DNA of 64,000 nucleotides from Plotosus lineatus. Taxonomy: Eukaryota > Chordata > Actinopteri > Siluriformes > Plotosidae. The notes under the pieces are model-generated. The model searched no databases and was not told the DNA's origin. It worked only from the letters and a program-made list of their open reading frames with translations. Shown here piece after piece: positions 1 to 11,046 of this stretch (the stretch's first letter is position 1; each line of letters opens with the position of its first letter). Position numbers and translations under genes: made by a program. The stretch is from NCBI GenBank assembly GCA_024760905.1, contig CM045745.1, positions 4,187,782-4,251,781 on the forward strand, given 5' to 3'.

Positions 1-2780
1 TATCGTCGCGGCACCATTCTTTGATGTCATCCTGCCACTCTCTTCTCGGGCAACCTCTTCTGTTGTTCCCTCCGATTGATCCAAAGACCACTTGCTTGAT
101 TAACCTGTTGTCGGTTATGCGGCGTATGTGGCCAAACAGTCCTAGCTTTCTGTGGATGATTTTTTGGACGATGTTCAGTGGGCAGTTGATCCCTTTCCTT
201 ATGTTCTCATTGGTGACTCTGTGGTGCCAGCGGATGTTAAGTATCCTGCGATAACATTTCATCTCAAAAGCGAGAAGTCTTTGGCGGTCGCTCAGCTTTA
301 ATGTCCATGCCTCTGCCACATAGAGGAGGATGCTGAAAACGCAGGTTCTCAGAATTTGGAGCTCGGTGTTGATGCTGATTATTCTGCTATTCCATATACT
401 GTTAAATCTGCCCATAGCACCATAGGCTTTGCCGATGCATCTTCTGATTTCTTTACTGATATTGTTGTCAGTGGTGAACAGGCTTCTTAAGTATTCAAAT
501 TCTTTAACGCATTCAACATTTGAGTCATCGATTTTAAACTCGGTATCAACTCCCAAAGGCCATAGATTTGGTTTTGTTAACATTTATCAGCAGCCCTGTT
601 CTTATACCCTCGGTGTTAACCATATCGGTGTTTTTTGGGGGCTGGGGGTGTCAAAATCCAGTAGGTCGATGTCATCGGCGAAGCGGAGTTTGTTAATGTT
701 GATGCCCGAGACTACAATGCCACTATTGCTGGCTAGGATGTTATCCATAACTCTTTCCAGGTACATGATGAAAATGCTTGGAGAGATGGGGTCTCCTGGT
801 CGTGAACCTTTCTCTTGTTTGAACCAGTCGCCCATGTCATTGCCGATACGCACTGCTACTTTGGAGCTCTGATAAATGCTGGAAAGCATGTGGATGAGCT
901 TGGGTTCAACTCCATAGGATTTAAGGACCGCCCAGATGGTTTTGTGGTCAATAGTGTGAAAAGCTTTTTGGAAGTCAATGAAACAGTTATAGATGGTAAT
1001 GTTCTGTCTGTGGGCTTTTTCAGCTGTGAGCCTCAGGATAAGGATTTGTTGGACGGCGCTCCTGTCCTGCCTGAATCCAGCCTGTTCCTCAGCAAGGTGG
1101 GGTTCAATTCTAGCTCTGTCTGTTGTGGATGATAATTAGGAGGCATTTGCACATGTGGTTAATCAGCGACAGTGTGCGGTAGTTGCTGCATTGGGAGAGG
1201 TCACCTTTTTTGGGTATGGTAACCACAATCGCTTTGGACCATTCTTCAAGGATTTTCTCTGCTTCCCAGGCAGCACTGCAGCGTTTGTGGATGTGCGCCG
1301 CCACTTTATCCCCTCCAGCTTGGATAATCTCTCCTACGATGCCATCAGTACCTGGACTCTTGTCGTGTTTGAGTTGTTTAATTGCATTGGTAACTTCGTC
1401 CATCAGGATTGGGTCATTAATATCTTTGATAGATGGCGAGATAGCATTAAGTTCGTTTGCGGTTTAAGCCAGTTCTCTTTATCCTTTCTTGCTGCTCTTC
1501 TGACTTTGTTGCACAGTTTGCAGTATTTGTTTCGATTGTTATTAGAATGGGAGATGCTATTTTTCATTTGTTGTTTCCTATCTGCTAGTTTGAGAGTTGC
1601 ATTTGTGATCCACGTTTTCTGTGGTTTGCGTGTGATTGGGATGATTTCTTCAATGGTGCTGTTGATGGCTGCTTAGTTGTTGGATGCATACTGGTTTATG
1701 TTGGTGATATCCTGATCTATGTTAGATAATTTTCTTCTAGTGCATCTTGGAAATTTGTGCGTGTATTAGGGTTGTTGAGACTGGTGATGTCTCTTTTGGG
1801 TTTGATCCTATGTTTGGCATTGATCTTGAACTTAATCCGTATCTTGCATATAACAAGGTTGTGGTCAGAAGAGATGTCAGCGCCTTGGTAAGTTCTGCAG
1901 TTTCTGCTGGCTGTTTTCCAGCATTTATCAATGAGGATCATATTGTGATGAGTTCCAGCGGGTGATCTCCAGGTCCATTTTCTACAGTCTTTCTGTTAGA
2001 AGAGAGAGTTGCAGATGTAGAGTTTGTTTTTAATAGCAAATTCAAGAAGCATGAGACCACGCTCGTTCTGGTCTCCATATCCATGTTTGCCCATTGCTTG
2101 TTCAAAGCCTGTGTTGTCACTGCCCATTTTGGCATTCCAATCTCCCATGATGACTTGCATATCTTTTTTAGGGCGTGTCCTCTAGTTGTTGGTAAAATTG
2201 TTGGATTTCCTCGTCGGGGCATTCCGCAGTGGGAGCGTACACTTGGATGACTGTAATGTTGATCGGTTGGCCTTTGAATCTGGCTGTTATGATATGTGGG
2301 CTAATGGGATTGGAGCCAATCAGGGCGCTCCTAGCTTTCTTACTGGGAATGAAGCCGACTCCTCTTCTGCGAACGTTTTCTTCGCCAGACCAGATGATTT
2401 CGCAGTTGTTCACCTTTGCCTGGCTAGTGTGTTTCTGCCAAGCCTAAGATATCACACTTGTAAGGTTTGAGCTCATGTTTTAGGAGGTCCAGGTTTCCTG
2501 GGCTATTAAGAGTGCAGACATTCCACGTAGCAAGCTTGAGGGTCTCTTTTGCAGTCTTTTGCAGTTTGTTCCAGGGGCATGTTTTTCGACCCAACCCTGG
2601 TTCCACAGATGGGGACGTGGACCATGTTTGAACAGCCAATGTCCGAGCCGGCATGAGATTAAGTGATTGCTGCAAGCCATAGATTTCAATCGTATTTGTT
2701 TTTTTACGGCCCTGGCATCTGCACTCCAAGGCCAACCTTCCTCTTTTTGCATCCGGGCTTAGGACCGGCATAGGCAGAGT
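1..2780 (-). mobile_element. BovB/RTE-like LINE remnant (EN + RT)
   Basis: Antisense non-LTR retrotransposon broken by stops and frameshifts; the window edge cuts its 3' end. Reading the minus strand from 2771: endonuclease start ATWNVCTLNSPGNLDLL and CDILGLAETH (2424-2560); RRGVGFIPSKKAR and NITVIQVYAPTAE (2168-2380); the GDWNAKMG region (about 2100-2160); ADISSDHNLV near 1860. Reverse transcriptase pieces follow: KSPGTDGI and IPKKGDLSQCSNYR (1110-1403), GSRPGDPISP and the FADDIDLL catalytic motif (about 640-830). The wording resembles BovB/RTE ORF2, but clade assignment needs a database search. No intact ORF remains. Confidence 0.8.
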
Positions 2781-2788
2781 TTTATATA

Positions 2789-2821
<33 letters not shown>

Positions 2822-3732
2822 CAGACGCTCCCCGACTTACATTTTTAATTGGTTCCGGACGTAAACATTACATTGTAAAATAATATCAAATAATATTAAC
2901 ATTAATTTCAAATAAGTCACTTATTGAAACCGAGTCACTTTACATGAAGCTTAAAACAGCCAATCAATGCTTACAATATGTGAGGCGCTCAAAACTGAAA
3001 GTAGTGTACTTGCTGCGGGTTATACGAACTTCCAGTCTTTCAGGTGAGCAAGAACGCCGTTGAACTCGTTTAGTACTCAGCCTGCACTGATGTGAATCAC
3101 CAGCAAAGCGGAGAGTTCTTTTTCTTTTTTGGATTCGGGGTTTCATTCATTTTACACCTCTCTTTGCTTAACTGAGTATGCATGGTAGATTGTGCCAATC
3201 CGAGCAGATAGTTCATTCATCTCTGTGTATGAGACTTGCACCCATACTAGTAGGCTTACGCTTCTGACCAACCATATTTGCTTAGGGTTAAAACGATATA
3301 TGATATATGAAAACGCTAAAATTATATATATATATAAATTATATATATATATATATATGCCCCCAGTGCAGCTAACTGGCTTATCAAAGGCGGGCCATGT
3401 CTCTCACTGTCTATGGTGAGAGGCATGTAAAAGAACCATTACTGACTTTCGTAAAGAGTAGCTGCAAAGTCGTTAGCCTGTTTCTGTCCCTTGCTAAAAA
3501 GGGTTGTGACAGGAAAGGGATCCGACGTAAAAACCTCTGCCAAATCAAACGTGCGAATCAGATGATTCGCTGTGGCGACTCCCGAGTAAAAGGGAAAAAG
3601 CCGAAAGTAAGACAGACATATATATATGTATATAAAACTGAAGGAGCGGCAAGTGCAGTCTGTCGTTTGTAAACAATGGATGCAGTGTCATTATGTTAGC
3701 GTACTACGTAGGTACGTCTAAACTCAAAATTT

Positions 3733-3736
<4 letters not shown>
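2822..3736. mobile_element. Tigger-like MITE (family 1), split by a SINE
   Basis: Begins CAGACGCTCCCCGACTTAC after a TA and matches, in reverse, the complete family member at 14242-15218. The first part (2822 to about 3290) and a second part (about 3664-3736) are adjacent in that copy but here are separated by (TA)n and a SINE. The right terminal repeat is lost into the (TA)n at 3737. TA target sites and CAG ends suggest the pogo/Tigger branch of Tc1-mariner (inference). Non-coding. Confidence 0.75.
3358..3630 (+). mobile_element. SINE, RTE-tail type, lacking the tRNA head
   Basis: Starts at the conserved CCCCAGTGCAGCTAACTGG body segment and runs through GAGAGGCATGTAAAAGAACC, GGGATCCGACGTAAAAACC, GATGATTCGCTGTGGCGAC and GGGAAAAAGCCGAAAG. 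It has the RTE-like tail. The tRNA-derived promoter seen in the 8969 and 48155 copies is absent, replaced by (TA)n: either 5' truncation or loss in the microsatellite. Confidence 0.8.

Positions 3737-3814
<78 letters not shown>
3735..3814. repeat. (TA)n microsatellite, about 80 bp
   Basis: Near-perfect TA dinucleotide run; shorter tracts lie at 2798-2820 and 3328-3357. It replaces the right end of the family-1 MITE. Confidence 0.95.
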
Positions 3815-3822
<8 letters not shown>

Positions 3823-4496
3823 TGTAATTACTGAATCATCATGATTGAGTAATAATTTTGTTATATACACAAGTGCACAGAATACAGTAACATGCTATTG
3901 CACACTCTCCAGGTCATATGACTAGCAAAGAGAATTAAACTCTTACCATTACTGAGACATTTTGCATGACTTGCCATGTGACTTATCAAGGAAAGCACAT
4001 ACAAGTATCAAAAACTTAAACCGTTAAATCCAGATGGGTGACAAATAAAAAAAAATCTTACTTTATTATGCTGTGGAATATATATTGCTCGTATGGTTTA
4101 GGGCTCCATGTCTGCTTCAGGGGTTTTGACCCCCCTGCCCCCCCGAAAGCGTACAAATAAATGTTGATGATCTCTCGGCAGGAGTTTTAAATAAGATATT
4201 AAACAAAACAATGGTCAAACCTCTTTTATAAAATAAATCAATGTATTTCCTTGATCAATACTTCTTTTTTTACACCAGTTAAATAATAATGAAAGCAATA
4301 AAAAATATACTTTTAAAGAATTCTTTTTAATTACACCTGCTTTAATATTAATATTAAGACATTTGTTTTTTTATAATAAAAATGGCATTGTTTTTAACAT
4401 TATTTTATATTAAAATATAATTCAAAATGTCTGCATTTTTTATTGGTCATTGGCTTTTGGACGACCACGCTTCAGTTTGTGATCAGCAAGGGCGTA
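3815..4496. other. unassigned AT-rich DNA
   Basis: No gene recognised. It contains a poly-A stretch near 4048 and a C/G-rich blip at 4125-4145. The minus strand at 4440-4485 reads KRGRPKANDQ-like residues that could be a transposase remnant continuing beyond the MITE at 5483, but this is too short to name. Confidence 0.4.
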
Positions 4497-5482
4497 GGCT
4501 GGTCTGACCGTGGGTGGGGGGGAGAGCCTTTAAGCCTAAGCCTTAAAGGGGAAATGAAACGCTGACTAAATAAGTTGTCGGTAGTTTAAGTATAGCTTAT
4601 TGAAGCGATTGTGGCTTAAATTTTATATCATAAATAAACCATTGCACACACGGCGGTTTTGTTTTATGTGCTTGTCGTATAAGTTATTGACCCGAAAGCC
4701 GCCATTGCTAAGTGCCCGCCTACACAAAGTTACCGTGAGATCACTGAGTTGATACAAAGTACCACATGAAATATAGTGCATGCATGTCACAGCATATTAT
4801 ATGATATAAACAACATGGAATCTCACGCCAACAACACGCACAGTTTTTCAGCAGAAGACGATTCATCTATTACTCTCAGAAGACGAATCAAATATTATAG
4901 TTCAACCAAAAACATTCTCAAATATATTTCAATTTCAAACTACATCTGCAAGTACATGTGCTAAATAAATTTACAAATTGAGCTAAAGTTATTTATCTAT
5001 TCCAAGGCACAAACAAATATTAATACATATTTACAGCACAAAAACATACTTTTATAAAATTAATAGTATGTTTTTGTGCTGTAAATATGTATTAATATAA
5101 TTATTTTATCCATTCATTCTCTGTGCGTCAATGTTTGTGTTCTAACACATGTGCAGAAACCGGAGGCGGGACTAACAAACTGTGCTTTATTCTCACACTC
5201 GCACTTTGTTTGATTGACAGTGTTCAGCTATTATTGCTTACTGATAATATTATGTTTGTTGATTGGTCAGCTCGGGCATGCACATGCGTAATGCCCGTTA
5301 CACGTTAACGTCCGGTTTACTTCCTGACTCTAGTCATGCGGAACTTATCTCCGACTTTCTCTTCAATAACAGTCATTAAGTTTATAAGATTGTGAATACA
5401 CATCATTTCTTGTCCAGCAGAACTCAACTCCTGCTGTGGGGGGTGCACGTGCACCCTGTGCACCCCCCAGCCTACGCCCTCG
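4497..5482. mobile_element. 986-bp hAT-like MITE
   Basis: Terminal inverted repeats CAAGGGCGTAGGCTGG (left) and its complement ending CCTACGCCCTCG (right), 15 of 16 matching. The element is flanked on both sides by ATCAG (4492-4496 and 5483-5487). The CA-GGG ends recall hAT elements, but only 5 bp of flanking duplication is clear, so the superfamily is open. Non-coding; contains the perfect hairpin at 5017-5098. Confidence 0.65.
5017..5098. repeat. perfect 34-bp inverted repeat (hairpin)
   Basis: Arms 5017-5050 and 5065-5098 are exact reverse complements with a 14-base AT-rich loop. The arm contains TTTACAGCACAAAAACATAC. It lies inside the 4497-5482 element. Confidence 0.95.
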
Positions 5483-7222
5483 ATCAGCTGGCTTCTGATG
5501 TTTCAGCAGCTGATACCGGGTTGGGTAGTATTCATTGCAGATTGTAGATATGCAACACCGCAGGTGGTTGGCGAATCGCGCATTCAGAGTTTCAAACGTA
5601 CACGCACAAAAAAATATACATTCACGAGCGCATGTATTATTGTTGATCGACAGTTTTATACTGAAAAGCGTACACAGACATCTTATCCCCTCCCCCCTAG
5701 CGGACGTTTTGTACGCTTAGGAAAATGTTGAATGACCCCCTAAAGGAAATAGTAATCTCAAATTTATACCGTACAACAATAATTTGTTCTCACCAAGATC
5801 TGCTGATGGAATATGTTTTCTACCAACATTTTTGGTCTCTGTCTGCAGGAATTTATGTGTAAAACATAATCTTAATCAAGACAGCATTGTGTTAGGCAGC
5901 AGCAATACACTTTCTAGCACCTTACAGAAATGTAGAATCTCTACCTGCTGGATTATTGTAGTTTAAAGTTGTTTTGACCCCTCCCCGCTTAATTCATCGT
6001 CCATCTTAAAAGCTTAAAGCAGTTACGCAAGTAGCTCATGGATAAGTGATATTTGTATTTGCTTCCACTGTGTGCTCACTGCCAGACCTCACTATGGATA
6101 CACTATAGAAACTGTTTGCCTTTTTGTATGGTAAATAACCCAAAACCAGATTTTCATCAATGGGTGTCTTACAAACCATTCCTAACACTTTTTGTGTTAA
6201 GACATTGAGAACTATGATTCCTTTATTTTCTAAGCTTGGATTACTTGTGTACAGTAAATACCATAAGTGATCTGTTATTGAATACTTATTTTGGCACATT
6301 GAATGGATATGACCTCAGCCTCAGTGGCTGTTAGGGGCTATTAAATATATAGTATCTAGTTAGTGTAATGCACATTAACTCTCAGTGGTCTTCATGTTAT
6401 GATTGATCAGTGTATATGCAAATTGCTGACTAGCACTTATATTGCTTGTTAAAGATAGAAAATGTCATCGTAAACCGCTGTCCTGGAGTTTAAAAAAAAA
6501 ATTGTTTCATAGATAATTCTTGGGGTCAGGTCCATTTCCAAGCTCTGTTATATGATGCCCGATGAAGTCCCACAGCTGGGTTGCAATAGACAAAATATTA
6601 CACAGATTTTGGGTCATCTGATTCACTCAGAACCATCCGGATTTCTTACCGTAGCCCTACATTTACCTCAGGACTTTTTTGTATTTTATTGTGTATTATA
6701 TTGCATACCACAGAGTATTATGTATGTATTATAATATTGTGTGATGGATTTTGTCTTGCAGCACTCATTTAACTTTCATATGAACAATATCTGATTTGAC
6801 TTGTAGACATAACCTGTTTTTCTGACAAGAGGAATTCAAAGTATTTATTATGTGTTCACAATTATATAGCTTTTAAATCCATCTCACTGAAATGCATGTC
6901 AGCCTCTTCTATCATACCTAAATTTGTGTGACAAAAAAAGATTGTTTGAGAAAGAACTTAATATAGCTCCTACCCATTATGTAGCACAATAGTATTTAAT
7001 GTGGTGGTAGGAATGCAGTGTACTTTTCATATTAATGCTCCTCTCCAGGAATGAGGGGTACATGTACAAATTAAGTTATTTTCTGAATACAAAATTTTCA
7101 TAATAACCGGTTTGAAGAAAAATGAAATAAATCAAAAGTAATACAGTATTACTAGGCATTCAGACATTCCAACTTGAATGAAGTGTGATGGGGCCAAAAT
7201 ATACATGGAGTGAAATAAAAGA

Positions 7223-7224
<2 letters not shown>
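5483..7224. other. unassigned DNA upstream of myrip exon 1
   Basis: No coding region recognised on either strand; all ORFs are short and lack family resemblance. It may hold the untranslated first exon or intron sequence of myrip. The minus strand around 5490-5650 has weak transposase-like wording. Nothing else seen. Confidence 0.4.

Positions 7225-7284
<60 letters not shown>
7225..7284. repeat. (TG)n microsatellite at the first acceptor
   Basis: About 30 TG units ending about 15 bp before the inferred AG acceptor of the first coding exon. UG-rich tracts in this position can bind CELF/TDP-43-type splicing factors (established for other genes; inference here). Confidence 0.9.
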
Positions 7285-7286
<2 letters not shown>

Positions 7287-7313
7287 ATTTAGTTATCAGA
7301 AACAGAGTGAGAA

Positions 7314-7423
7314 ATGGCCCACAAGCTGGATTTATCAAATCTGACAGAGGAGGAGGCAGACCATGTGCTGCAAGTGGTGCAGAGAGACATGCAGCTACGT
7401 AAGACAGAAGAAGAGCGTCTTAG
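7314..7423 (+). CDS. myrip: myrip coding exon 1 (start codon, RabBD helix)
   Basis: Encodes residues 1-36 plus two bases of codon 37, beginning [20 protein letters not shown]. This is the first helix of the Rab27-binding (Slp homology) domain, with the conserved KLDLS-LT-EE pattern and the VVQRD motif that packs against Rab27 in this family. The ATG lies 14 bases after the inferred acceptor at 7298-7299. The exon ends at AG|GTATGC (donor GT at 7424-7425), phase 2, as expected because the next exon completes RLS-ELKQ exactly as in mammalian MYRIP. A 60-bp (TG)n tract ends about 15 bp before the acceptor, so the polypyrimidine tract is weak. The link to the later exons rests on homology and phase, not transcripts. 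Confidence 0.88.
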
Positions 7424-7682
7424 GTATGCTGGATGTTCCATATCAGGCCTATAGATATGCAATTTTCTTTATAGACCACTGCTACCTATAATTTATGCAA
7501 TATTTATCAATAAAATATTAATTTTAAATTAATTTTTTAAATTAAATTTTTATGTTCATCGAATTAAAAAATAAGGAAATTAAGGAAGAATGGGAAAAGT
7601 TAAGGAAAATACTGCAAAACAAGGCCAATTATGCAACCCTCCCCAAAACAAACAAAGACAAAACAAAACCAATCCCACACCC

Positions 7683-7941
7683 TACAAACTACTTATATTT
7701 TTATGTGAGGTGCGCATCTGTGTGCATGCGTGTGTCTGTATGTATGCGTATTTATATTTTATTTACATCTTATGCATTGTTTTTGAATGTTTAATTGTTA
7801 TTTTAAGCACTTATAGCATTGAATATGTATTTATTGATATTATATACACATATACGTGTACGTATACGTCAGTCGGGGAGGAGGTTGATCCTACTTTGCG
7901 GAAGAGTCTCGGTCTCCATTAACAGAGGAAAATGAGGGATC

Positions 7942-7946
<5 letters not shown>
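7683..7946. mobile_element. MITE (family 7) right part
   Basis: Matches the complete copy at 51442-51732: shared GTTTAATTGTTAT, CACTTATAGCATTG-like and GATCCTACTT segments, and the end GAGGGATCCCTG. The left end differs. The terminal CTG runs straight into (TG)n. Confidence 0.65.
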
Positions 7947-7996
<50 letters not shown>

Positions 7997-8020
7997 CTAT
8001 ATATATATATATATATATAT
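7945..8020. repeat. (TG)n-(TA)n compound microsatellite
   Basis: TG units to about 7981 and then TA units to about 8020, seeded at the end of the preceding MITE. Confidence 0.92.
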
Positions 8021-8968
8021 GCGTTTTACTTTACAATGTTTATTCAATGGTCTTTATTTTATCAACTCTTTTTTTTTTATCCAAACATTACTAGATTGCA
8101 TTACCGATTACAAACACATTCCTTTTAAACTAAACACAGACTTCAGGAAGGACCCTCCCTTCCTTGTCTCGCAATAGTTTGCTTCCTGACACATAGAACA
8201 CGGTTGGAACTTTTTGAGCAGCTAATTTGGATCACTGTCAGATATGTACATTTGTCTAGCTAGTTTGAATCTTCATTTTATGTTTATTGCCACATTAATG
8301 TGTTCTCTTTCTACAGAGTTTTAACAAAAAAGAATTTGCATTTGTACCTAATACTAGGAAATAATATATTTTATAAATAATACATCTCACTCGATGTGGA
8401 GTTAAAACATTGAAAACAGAGAAGAAAAATGTGGTAGTATTACACCGCAAGCCGTAAGAAGTTCGGCCATGGCATATAATTAGTATTATTTTCATTGTCT
8501 TCTGTTCATAGGGTCTTTGTTTCATGTGGATACAGGTATTATCATCTCTGAAAAAACTATCGGGCTCAAAATCAGAGAACAAAATTTGTCAGTCAGAATC
8601 TTTAATTTGATTTGCATGACATTTAACCACTGATTCCACTGAATGGAAAAAGACGTGGTACTTAGTACCAACTTATTTTGTCTGTGGACAGCAGACAGAG
8701 TACCCCTCATTTGTCAGTCCAACATAGTGCATATCCGAGCACATATCCGAGAAATTGTCATATGAAATATTTCACGTTTGATTTATAAAGGACTTCTTAT
8801 CTCATCAATCACATTGTTAATGTGATGAGTAAAATCTGTGTAATTTGTGAAGATCTACTAAATATTTTCAGTTTACACAGAGGGATAATAACGGTACAAA
8901 TCCATGAATGAATAATTCTATTGGCAGGTTGAAAAAATAAAATGTAAATAATCATAAATATACAGTAT
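8021..8968. other. unassigned intron DNA
   Basis: AT-rich myrip intron sequence. No gene, terminal repeats or SINE features recognised. Confidence 0.5.
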
Positions 8969-9289
8969 GGGGCAGTGGTGGTCTAGTGGTATACGGGGCT
9001 GGATTGCTGATCTTAAGGTTGGGGGTTCGAGTCCCACTCTCCACAAGGTGCCCCCAGTGTAGCTAACTGGGTTATCAAAGGCGGGCCATGTCTGTCACTG
9101 TCTATGGTGAGAGGCATGTAAAAGAACCATTGCTGACTTTCGTAAAGAGTAGGCTGCATAGCCGTCAGCGTGTTTCTGTCCCTTGCTGAAGGGTTGTGTC
9201 AGGAAGGGCATTCGACGTAAAAACCTATGCTAAATCATACGTGCGAATCATTCGCCTCTGAGAAAAAAAGGGAAAAAGCCGAAAGGAAA
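8969..9289 (+). mobile_element. SINE, RTE-tail type, full length
   Basis: GGGGCAGTGGTGGTCTAGTGG head with a tRNA-like A box (TGGTCTAGTGG) and B box (GGTTCGAGTCC) spaced as in a Pol III promoter. Then come the shared SINE body and an RTE-derived tail with GGAAGGGCATTCGACGTAAA and GGGAAAAAGCCGAAAGG. Part of the tail (GCTGTGGCGACC) is missing. The tRNA part does not form a clean acceptor stem, so this is not a working tRNA gene. Confidence 0.88.
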
Positions 9290-9341
9290 TTTCTAATCCA
9301 GCATGGCAAGCATGGAGTAATTAAATTATCCATCTATGACA

Positions 9342-9691
9342 CAGGTGTCAAATTCAAGGCCTGCGGGCTAAATCTGGCCCGCCAACTCATTTTATGCGAC
9401 CCGTATGAATTTTCAAAGATTATGATTATTGTACATCCTTTTCGTCAACTATTACCATGGAATTACACTATTACCTTTCCATCCATCATCCATTACATTA
9501 GGTGGCAACAGCCTTTTTCAAGTAAAAAGCTCATCATTCATGATATCACTTATTGCTGTTAAGCTTTGTCAGAAAATGTTAGCAAAGAGGAAAGGTCAAA
9601 TTTCTCAACATATTGATTTTTAGAAAAGATATTCAGTGATTTATTCAGTCTTCAATCACCTTTAAATTTAAATGAGTTTGACAGCCTTGAT
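9342..9691. mobile_element. hAT-type non-autonomous element
   Basis: Left end CAGGTGTCAAATTCAAGGCC with GGCCCGCC following; right end GAGTTTGACAGCCTTG. Flanked by 8-bp duplications CTATGACA (9334-9341) and CCATGACA (9692-9699), 7 of 8 identical, as expected for hAT. The ends match the very common 'GTGTCAAACTCAAGGCC' hAT/Charlie-like repeats of vertebrates. Non-coding. Confidence 0.78.
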
Positions 9692-9772
9692 CCATGACAT
9701 GCATAGCTAAAATCAGAATTATTCTTAAGAACAGAAAGACTGTTCCCTGTTACCTGTTAAAATATGTAAACA

Positions 9773-10108
9773 GGGGCAGTGGTGGCCTGGGGGCAGGGTG
9801 CTAGATTACTCAAGCCAAGGTTGGTGGTTTGAAGCCCCATTGTCACTGTGGTTGTCATTGCTGTCCCCCCAGTGCAGCTAACTGGGTTATCAAATGCCAG
9901 CCATTTGCTTCACTGTCTGTCTCACATGAGAGGCATGTAAATAAGCCATTGCTGACGTTCGTATAGCGTATGCTGTCTTGCTGTCAGCGTGTTTCTCCCC
10001 TGCGATGGGCTGTCCATTGTGTACTACGCGCTTGTCTGGAGTCGGCTGGGATGGGCGGCAACCTTCCAGTGACCATAATTATGATTAAGCAGTTCAGAAA
10101 ATGAATGA
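9773..10108 (+). mobile_element. SINE, L2-tail type
   Basis: Same GGGGCAGTGGTGG head and same body (CAGTGCAGCTAACTGGG, AGAGGCATGTAAA) as the 8969 SINE. It ends instead in GGAGTCGGCTGGGATGGGC and GATTAAGCAGTTCAGAAAAT with a (GAAT)n tail, as in L2-mobilised SINEs. The B box is decayed. Confidence 0.82.
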
Positions 10109-10131
10109 ATACATATTTACTTGTATGTTAT

Positions 10132-10500
10132 GGATATCTTCTTCTTTTCCTTTCGGCTATTCCCTTCAGGGGCCGCCACCGCAAATCAGCTGCCTCCATC
10201 TCACCCTGTCCCCTGCATCTTCTTCTCTTATGCCAATGACCTTCCTGTCTTCCTTCACCACATCCTTCGACCAACAGTAGTCCAATTTCCACCTGCACCC
10301 TGTTGGTTAACAGCACTGATGGCGGTCGTTGTTAACCCGAACCTCGACCAATCCAGTATGGAGGTAATGTTTGTGATTTGCCTTATAAAGTTTGGCATTA
10401 GTTTTACGTCGGATACCCTTCCTGACACAACCCTCTGCATTTATCCGGGCGTGGGACCGGTGTGAGGAAGAGATACCCCCCCCCCCCTCACTGCTGCATT
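10132..10500 (-). mobile_element. mini-RTE: internally deleted 5'UTR + 3'-end element
   Basis: On the minus strand it starts with the RTE 5' end (near 10500; TGCAG, then the GGTCCCACGCCCGGATAAAT and CAACAGGGTGCAGGTGG region). At about 10260 it jumps from GTTGGTCGAAG directly to GATGTGGTGAAGGAAGAC of the ORF2 C-terminus, then ends with GCCGAAAGGAAAAGAAGAAG. Exact 13-bp direct repeats ACTTGTATGTTAT flank it (10119-10131 and 10501-10513). It therefore integrated as a short unit and is not a post-insertion deletion. Confidence 0.85.
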
Positions 10501-10770
10501 ACTTGTATGTTATCCAATTGATCTAGGCCTTTACAAAATTGAACAAGTCCATAATATTTTGTCATATGTTGCATATTTTTAGTGATTAATAGTTAAGTCT
10601 TTAAATATTTATTCATTGACACAATTTGTGTACATTTGTGTCCACATACATCATTTCAGTTTTAAAGAAAACACTTCCAGCTTTAGACTGTGTTTAGCAA
10701 AACATATCGCAACCATGTAAGAATTATAGCAACTTTAATTAAAGTGATAATGTCAGTTTTTTTTTATTTT

Positions 10771-11046
10771 GGGGCAGTGGTGGCTTGGTGTGCGCTGGAT
10801 CGCTGATCCTAAGGTTGGGAGTTCAAGTTCCACTCTCCACAAGGTTGACACTGTCCCCCTAATGCAGCTAACTGGGTTATAAAAGACCGGCATTTCTCTT
10901 ACTGTCTATGGTGAGAGGCATGTAAAAGAACCATTGGTAACTTTCGTAAAGAGGAGCCGCATAACCGTCAGCTTGTTTCTGCCCCATGCTAAATGGCTGT
11001 GTCAGAAAAGGCGTCCGAGGTAAAAACCTATGCCAAATCAAACATG
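10771..11046 (+). mobile_element. SINE head and body fused to RTE copy A
   Basis: GGGGCAGTGGTGGC head, degraded B box, and the full SINE body through GTGTCAGAAAAGGCGTCC. At the point where other SINEs go to the RTE 3' end, the sequence continues into the RTE 5'UTR (CATACCGGATCGGTTGAGG) and on through the whole LINE. The junction lies in the segment that SINE and LINE share. Confidence 0.75.

Noticed and set aside
7314..7423. melanophilin or an Slp gene instead of myrip
   Set aside because: Exons 2 and 3 (HCCIRCC, NVCKRCCSY, RLLKAQSLEWFY, RFKRFGSAKVLK) fit MyRIP more closely than melanophilin, which I recall with CARCL and SLEWYY-like text.
8969..9050. possible tRNA gene
   Set aside because: A and B boxes are present but the stems do not pair as in a tRNA and the sequence continues into a SINE body found many times in the window.
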